Origin: Xylocopa sonorina
Lineage: Eukaryota; Arthropoda; Insecta; Hymenoptera; Apidae
Length of the DNA: 64,000 nucleotides
Assembly (NCBI RefSeq): GCF_050948175.1
Contig: NW_027490118.1
Span: forward strand, 372,001-436,000
Direction of reading: 5' to 3'
Numbering within the stretch: the first letter of the stretch is position 1; every line of letters starts with the position of its first letter. The notes under the pieces are model-generated. The model was not told where the DNA came from. It did not search any database and worked only from the letters and a program-made list of their open reading frames with translations. A program made the position numbers and the translations under genes. This document shows, in pieces, positions 58,011 through 64,000 of the stretch.

Positions 58011-59543
58011 CGCCGGCGTGCATCACAGGTGGGTCACACGTATCTGTTCCGTGAAGCAGTGTGCAACTCCGGTGAGTTACACGCGCGTCTATTTCGTGGG
58101 CCGACGTGCATCACGATGGGTCGAACTTATATTTCACAAAGTAGAGAGTACAATGTAGGTTTATTCTTCGATTCTCAGCATTATAAACGGACACTATAAT
58201 GAATATTTAACATTAATTATATAATTAATATTTAAAACATAACAAATCAATATTATAAATCTAACATAATTATTTAATTTTTTTATGTAATTTTTCAAAA
58301 CATGTTGGGTAGAGTTTCAGTTGGCCCTTACATCGGTTAAAACAGGTTTTTACTTTTATCGTCTTATTCGTGACATACTGGCTACCATTTATTCTAGACA
58401 TACGCCTATAACATTCTTTACATCGTTATCTCATTTTTCTCGCGCATCCTTGGAACGACCGCAGAAAATATGTGTGTTTCTTGGGCACTGCTTCAGTTTC
58501 AGATGACGTTTGTTCAATGCGACGATCCACTGTACTGAGGAGATAATCAATAAGTTTTTCGCGGATGTTTCATATTTTCATACCTGTGGCACTCCATTTT
58601 CTATGTATATAACAGGCATTGACGAGAGAAGTCCCGCATACTAATTCGATAACTATTTTTCTATACAACTTTACTGTTCTGCGTAATCAACTGTGATAAG
58701 AAGACATCTGGTCTGATGGTCAAACCCCTTCTTAGCTTTGTTATAAAGGAACACTGTGTCCGGCTATAACTTATTATTACTACCCTGGACAATAACACAT
58801 TTGTGATTTTCAGAAGTGGCTAGCATGCATACCGGCCCCTTATCCGTCAACTTTAATAATTTCAAGCCGCTCCGATTTTGAAAATACATAAAGCCACCCC
58901 GTTGTTGTTTTCGTATGGCCTGCAGCTGGGGAAATTTTTTATTAATTTTTACTGGACCACAAATAAATGTTCTCTTTTGCAGAAGTTCCTCGGCCAATGG
59001 AACACTATTGTCAAAACTATCTGTGTATAATACGTGGCTTCCAAATAATAATTCAACTTCCAACGTCATGCATGCGCATGTGCTTTAACTATTATGGTTG
59101 CATTTTTTCCGACGTAAATAAGAATGTTGTGAGTGCATCATTTCGGAAGGCACAGTTTACAAAGTCTTACACCATATTTATGCCGCTTTCCTGGGATATA
59201 TTGTCAAGAACTGAGGCATCCTCGACACGAAACCATGGTTTCGTCGATTACAATATTTTTACAAGTCTTAACAGTAATTTTGAAAGTGTCGACAATTTCG
59301 CTAACAATATTTCTAAGTTTATTCAAACGGTCCTCAGTCCAATCCGTGAAAATGTAGGATAAGTGTAAATATCTATGTATCGATGTAAACCGGTCGCGCT
59401 TTTCATATCCGCGTTTGTATACATATCCTTTTTTTAAGATCAACATAATCTAATTTCTAGCAGTGGCGCTACAACCAATATAAGCAGGACACCAATAAAA
59501 ATGTTCACTTCGTTTTCTGTCATAAGCTGCCAGGTCAGTTGAT
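58011..59543 (-). mobile_element. piggyBac-type DNA transposon, copy C (subfamily of copy A)
   Basis: The terminus CACGTTGACGCCGGCGTG is preceded by TTAG, one base off the canonical TTAA. The insertion lies inside the satellite word CTACGTTT. Sequence matches copy A (3-1,320) throughout and extends about 150 bp further toward the transposase N-terminus. It ends at about 59,543 in plus-orientation satellite, so the 5' half is lost. Confidence 0.85.
58300..59540 (-). pseudogene. piggyBac transposase relic (copy C)
   Basis: Readable parts on the minus strand: NEVNIFIGVLL near 59,500; VIDETMV with the first catalytic Asp near 59,245; LYTDSFDNSVPLAEELL with the second Asp near 59,020; KLTDKGPVCMLATS near 58,840. 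The third-Asp region (58,700-58,730) and the zinc tail (58,300-58,450) are decayed. Frameshifts near 59,200 and 58,760 and many stops make it inactive. Confidence 0.8.
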
Positions 59544-59544
59544 G

Positions 59545-60175
59545 TCTAGAAGAAAAGAAAAAGCAAATAAGCATAATGCTATACGTAGAGAATTACAAAT
59601 GTTGCTTGGAATTGTAGATTTCACATTTTTTAGAAATGTAGAAATAGATAAACAAAGTGCTATGTATGGAGGATTGCAACTTACTTACTTTGAAACGTTT
59701 AAATGAGATGCGCGACACCATTGAATGGAGCAGTAGAACTCCGTTGCTTTGACTGGCAGACACTATAAAATTCCTTCCTGTTGCTTAGAACTGTAGGATT
59801 CACATTCTGTTGTAGTGCAAAGGCAGATAATCATAATGCTATTCATAGAAGATTACAGCTCACTAACTTCGAAATGTTGAAATGAGGTGGGCCATTGGTA
59901 TGCATGGTGTTTTTTAGAACACCATTGATTTGCCACGCAGACACTATGAAGCGCAATCCAGGTGCAAGGAGCTCTAGCATTTACTTTCTCTTGAAATGTA
60001 GAAGCAGATAAGCATAATGCCATGCATCGAAGTATACCGCTTACTTACCTCGAAGCGATGAAATGCTATGTGCCATTGCATTAGTACTCTTCCGCTTTGA
60101 CACACAGACACCATGAAGCTCCATTCCATTGCATGGAAGTGTACAATTCACATTCTTTTGAAGACCTAAAGCTGT
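59545..60175 (+). repeat. Main satellite block 10, plus orientation, about 3.6 monomers
   Basis: 178-type plus monomers between two piggyBac fragments of opposite orientation. It ends in GAAGACCTAAAGCTGTTAA, the satellite site GTTAAGC used as target. Confidence 0.9.
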
Positions 60176-60843
60176 TAACACATTGACAGCCGTCCCCGCG
60201 ATAACGCAGGTTTTTGAGTATGTTACTTGAGCGCCGGCCCCGTGAAAACGCGGGTTTCTCAGTCTGACGCTTGTGCGCTGATTCCACTATGATGTGCAAT
60301 TTTTTTGCTGGTTTGAATATCTTGTACATCGATTTGTATGTACTTGCCATGGTTATGTCGATCTTCATTTCTTATGCCCAAGACATAAAACTTATGCGAT
60401 AGTTTGGAAACAATCAAAGCAAGAATTATTCTACAACAATGCATTCCATAGTCATCTTCTGTTTCGTAGGCTTACGCTTCTAGTTTACCAGTATAACAAG
60501 GTTTATTATTTTGTAACTTTTTACCTACATAATATGGGTGATACTATTGATGAGTATATTGCTGACTCTCTATCGGATTATTCAGTACATTCAGAAGATT
60601 CTGATATAAAAGTCGAGGACTGCTATATTGATGTGGGTCCAAGAATAAGATCAACAGCCATTCCACTACAGCATTCAAGCGATTCCGATGATTCCAGTCA
60701 TTGTGTAATGTTCACAGGATTGTATAGTTACAGCGAAGAAAGGTTAGATGTCGATAAAATTCCTACCACATCAGATTTTACAGGTGAGCTAGGTCCAAAA
60801 ATTTTCCCTATTGATAAGAAAAGCGTAAAAGGAATCTATTCTA
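60173..60843 (+). mobile_element. piggyBac-type element, 5' end (copy D)
   Basis: TTAA (60,175-60,178 or so) plus CACATTGACAGCC, then two subterminal repeats (CCCGCGATAACGCAGG and CCCCGTGAAAACGCGGG, about 48 bp apart), a leader and the transposase start. It is cut at about 60,843 by satellite. Confidence 0.75.
60534..60843 (+). pseudogene. piggyBac transposase N-terminus (copy D), truncated
   Basis: ATG at 60,534 opens an acidic region (MGDTIDEYIADSLSDYSVHS), typical of the disordered N-terminus of piggyBac transposases, and reaches TSDFTGELGPKI, which fits the FTG-x-PGP block before the DDE domain. About 100 codons without a stop, then satellite-derived sequence. No catalytic residue is included. 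Assignment rests on the TTAA terminus and this short match. Confidence 0.6.
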
Positions 60844-61840
60844 ATATTGCATGCAACTGGATGGCACTTCATAGTATTTGCGTTTCAAAGCAATGGAGTA
60901 CTAATGCTTTATTCATTTCTGTGACGATTGTCATTTTAACGTTTCAATGGAAGTAGGTTTAAATTTCCTATGCATCGCATAAAACATATCTGCTTGTATG
61001 CTTTAAATGATAGTGAATCCTCCTGCTGAATGTAAAGAGTTGTCGTTTCATAGTGTCTGCGTTTCAAAACAATAGGGATCTAATGCTTTATATATCGCAA
61101 TGGTCGCGTTTAATTTCAGCGTTTCAAAGTGAGTAGGATACAATCTTCTAAGCATTCCAATATGCTTAACTCCGTTTACACTTCTAAATTGTACTATATA
61201 AATTGTATTACACTTCTAAATTCATTGTGCCTACGTGTTAGAGTAATAGAGTTATAATGCTCCATGCAATGCGATGGCGTTTCTCAGTTTAACCATTCAA
61301 TTTAAGTAAAATGTATAGTTCTATTCAAAGCAGCTATGATTACCAGGTTCTTTGATACAAAGTATGTAATTTCTACAGGTACATGTAACAGAATAGCGCT
61401 TCTAAGTGTCAAATTGTCTAAATAATTTACTTGCAAGTGTTCATGCAACGCGATTTTGTTTCTCAGTTCAGCGCTTCAATGTATGTTAGTTCTAAGTTTC
61501 AATACATATCAATTTTGCTTACTAGGTACTTCATAACAATGTATGCATTTCCTACAGATCCATGTAATTGTTGGCTCTTCTAACTGTCAAATTGACATAG
61601 TAATTGACTTCCAATGGTCCATACAGCTTCTTAGTTCTACGTTTCAAAGAAAGCGAGTGGTAGGTATCTACACAACGCAGTTACGTTTACCTGGTGCTAC
61701 GTTACAAAATGTGCAATATCTACATTTCCGTATAACTATTCTGCACTTCTAAGTATCAGATTGTCAAAGTAATTGACTTTCGAAGTTCAATGCAACGCGA
61801 TGGCGCATCTCAGTTCTACAATTCAAAGTTCTTCATCTAA
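60843..61840 (-). repeat. Main satellite block 11, minus orientation, decayed
   Basis: Inverted monomers with falling similarity to the right (ATGCAATGCGATGGCG still at 61,264). It marks the edge of the satellite domain in this window. Confidence 0.75.
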
Positions 61841-61879
61841 ACGTGTCTCTAGAAATAGCACTTCATGATGTTCTAAGTG

Positions 61880-62690
61880 CATGTTTCAAGTTATTATATA
61901 TGTTTACTCTTATCGTGTATTTCAGTTGATTGTCAATAGATTACCATTACTAAATACCCTATTACATTCAAAATCCTAATTAATTTTACATTATTTCATG
62001 ATTTTCTAATAATAAATATTCCATATTAGTATATATATTTATTCTTATCATATATTTTAATTGATTGCTGATAGAATACCCCCTCTAAATAGTCCATTAC
62101 ATCTAAAATCCCATCTAATTTCGTACTATTTAACGATATTTTAAATAAATATTTCAAATTGGTACAAATATTTGCAGACATTTATTTTAATTGTAAAAAG
62201 GATTTTCCCTCGAATCGTTAAATTACACCTAAAATTGTGCCTCATTATATATAATTTCATGACGCTTTAAATAATTATTTCAAATTATTATATATGCTTC
62301 AACTTAACATATGTTTTAGTTAATCCTAAATGGAATATCCTCTAAGTACTCCATTATATCTAAAATCTTATCTAATTTTGTATTATTTCTTGACATTTTA
62401 AATATATATTTCAAATTAGTACATACATTTACACTTATCATATATGATAGTCGACTCTAAATAGAATATCCCCACTAAATATTCCATTAAATCTGCATTC
62501 TTACCTAATACCATACAATTTCACTATGTTTGAAGTAAATATTTCAAACTAATGTATATGCTTACACTTACCATGTATTTTAGTTAAATTCAAAGAGAAT
62601 ATCCCCTTTAAATACTCTAATACATCCATATTCCTATGTAATTTTATATCATTTTATGAAGTGTTAAATAAGTATTTCAAATTAGTTACA
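61880..62690. repeat. About 131-bp AT-rich tandem array, 6 units
   Basis: ATTTCAAATTAGTA-type words recur at about 61,885, 62,018, 62,151, 62,277, 62,408, 62,541 and 62,674 (spacing 126-133). Each unit also carries AATA(G/C)AATATCCCC and TCTAATTTTATATTATTT. It is unrelated to the main satellite. Confidence 0.85.
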
Positions 62691-62699
62691 CCGACGTGT

Positions 62700-64000
62700 A
62701 TAAGTATTTCAAATTACACCGACTATAGTCGGCGGCCGCGCGAAGTGCTATGCGTACTGATGCCGGCTATAGTCGATGTTCGCGAGACCTGCTGTGTGTA
62801 CGGGTGCCGACTATAGTCGGTGCCGAGTTCAAATAGAATTCAATTTTTGATTGGATTATGTGATTACAAATATGATACCGAGAGTGAAAACGAAGATAAT
62901 TTCGCTGATCACAAAAAAAGAAGGTATATATGTAGTACCTCAGACTCAGAAGTAGAGAACAATGAGCGAGACAATAAGGACCATTGTGATTCCTGGACGC
63001 CAAACACATTCATCCCTAAGTTACATCCATTTACCCCAGAAAATACAGGAATTATACCAAACATTAGCAGATCAGAAAAAGCAATTGACTACTTTGAACT
63101 CTTTGCTTCAGACTAGTTCGTGCAATTTATTTTAAATGAAACAAATGCCTATTGGAAAAAAATAACAATAATATGAAAGATGGTGAAGCGACAATGCTGT
63201 CCGAAATTTACAGCTTTTTTGCTGTGTCATTTCTAATGACACGCAACAAGAAGTTGTCCTTAGAGGAATACTGGAGCGTAGACAAACTCCTGCGTAGTGA
63301 CATTTTTGCTGAGATTATGCATAGAGACAGCTATTTTAAATTGTTATCGTTGCTACATTTCAGTCAAGATATCACATATACCAATGATAAATTATATAAA
63401 ATAAGGAACGTGGTTGATATGCTCCGAAAAAATTTCTGCCAATCATTCTATCATTACCAAAACTTATGCATCGATGAGAGTATACATCTATATAAAGGGC
63501 GACTTTCATTCCAACAATACATTCCTTCAAAAAGAAGTAGATTTGGGATAAAATATTCTTTGTGAATGTCGAACTGGTTTTTTACAAGACCTTATTGTTT
63601 ACGCTGGGTCATCGACTATAATCAACAGCCAAAATAAGAAAATTAGAAAATCGAGAACGATAGCAGAAACCCTAATGGCGTCCTATCTAGGAAAGGGATA
63701 TACAGTTTACCTAGATAATTGGTATTCAAGTCCAGCCTTGTTTAATTTACTATATAATAATCATACAAATGTGTGAGGGACCGTAGCAAAAAAGCGACAA
63801 GGAATACCAAAGATTACTGATACATTGAGAAAAGGAGGGACATCTTCCCGTCCAACTAAAAATTTATTAGTTGTGAAATGGCTGGATAAAAAAGAAATAT
63901 ATATGCTATCCACTATGCATACTTCAGAGTGTGCAACGGTTGTTAGGCATGGAAGAAACAAAATTATTCAAAAACCATATATAACTATATATAACTATAT
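62700..64000 (+). mobile_element. piggyBac-type DNA transposon, copy E, runs off window
   Basis: The 5' region at 62,703-62,825 contains three near-copies of the palindrome CCGACTATAGTCGG (62,710, about 62,764 and 62,807), a subterminal arrangement seen in some insect piggyBac elements. The transposase follows on the plus strand. It lies in or next to the 131-bp array, whose end word TAAGTATTTCAAATTA is duplicated at 62,668 and 62,701. The 3' end is outside the window. Confidence 0.8.
62840..64000 (+). pseudogene. piggyBac transposase (copy E), broken, 3' end beyond window
   Basis: An acidic start (YDTESENEDN; the expected ATG is not in this frame), then YFELFASD, a TAG near 63,114, FILNETNAYW, the open part 63,152-63,565 with FAVSFLMTRNKKLSLEEYWS, LLHFSQDI and LCIDESIHLYKGRLSFQQYI (first catalytic Asp 63,473-63,475). 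A one-base frameshift falls near 63,560. CECRTGFLQDLIVYAG and YLDNWYSS (second Asp 63,714-63,716) follow, with a TGA near 63,774 in place of Cys, then KWLDKKEIYMLST. The third Asp and zinc domain lie past 64,000. Few lesions, so decay is moderate. Confidence 0.88.

Overview
The window looks like repeat-dominated heterochromatin from an insect. The 5.8S and 5'-28S rRNA relics are arthropod-like, a short (TTAGG)-type stretch matches the common insect telomere motif, and the mobile elements (BEL/Pao, R1-clade, piggyBac, Helitron) are typical of insects. A hymenopteran such as an ant or bee is a reasonable guess but is not proven. I found no convincing host protein-coding gene and no CRISPR array. 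Every recognisable coding sequence belongs to a mobile element, and every one is broken or cut short.

The backbone is one AT-rich satellite. Its monomer is about 174 bp in one subfamily and about 178 bp in the other, and it makes up roughly 24 kb in some 15 blocks. I call the strand with the landmark GTAGACATCTGCAAACGC '+'. Blocks occur in both orientations, with head-to-head switches near 29,735 and 46,065. The longest block (18,025-25,614) grades from diverged 178-type monomers on its left to homogeneous 174-type monomers, and contains a higher-order repeat of 7 and then 5 monomers (about 22,640-25,260).

Layout. 1-1,320: degraded piggyBac (minus). 1,320-8,200: unique-looking AT-rich DNA plus segmental duplications shared with 15,600-17,860 and, inverted, with 32,435-35,240. 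8,205-9,440: satellite. 9,605-13,345: decaying rDNA fragment on the minus strand (5' 28S, ITS2, 5.8S, ITS1) flanked by minisatellites. 13,345-14,815: 3' end of an R1-clade retrotransposon (minus). 14,815-25,614: satellite interrupted by a mosaic of duplicated pieces (15,605-18,025). 25,613-28,566: an almost readable piggyBac transposase followed by an unidentified GC-richer insert. 28,567-32,410: satellite with an orientation switch. 32,435-35,240: inverted duplication. 35,240-37,358: 5' half of an autonomous Helitron. 37,358-39,200: satellite holding a piggyBac C-terminal fragment. 39,200-44,945: a BEL/Pao element in two oppositely oriented halves (5' LTR-gag-PR on minus, pol-3' LTR on plus). 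44,945-47,490: satellite. 47,497-51,245: second BEL/Pao (plus). 51,245-52,738: satellite. 52,740-54,735: 5' half of an R1-clade element. 54,735-60,175: satellite with another piggyBac. 60,175-60,843: piggyBac 5' end. 60,843-62,700: decayed satellite, then a 131-bp AT-rich array. 62,700-64,000: a further piggyBac (plus) running off the window.

These parts form no pathway. They record repeated insertion into satellite, truncation, inversion and duplication. Three piggyBac ends lie at TTAA-like sites within satellite units, as expected from that family's target preference. The most interesting points are the higher-order repeat, the satellite as a TTAA landing pad, the split BEL element, the dying rDNA relic, and small open reading frames preserved in duplicated copies.
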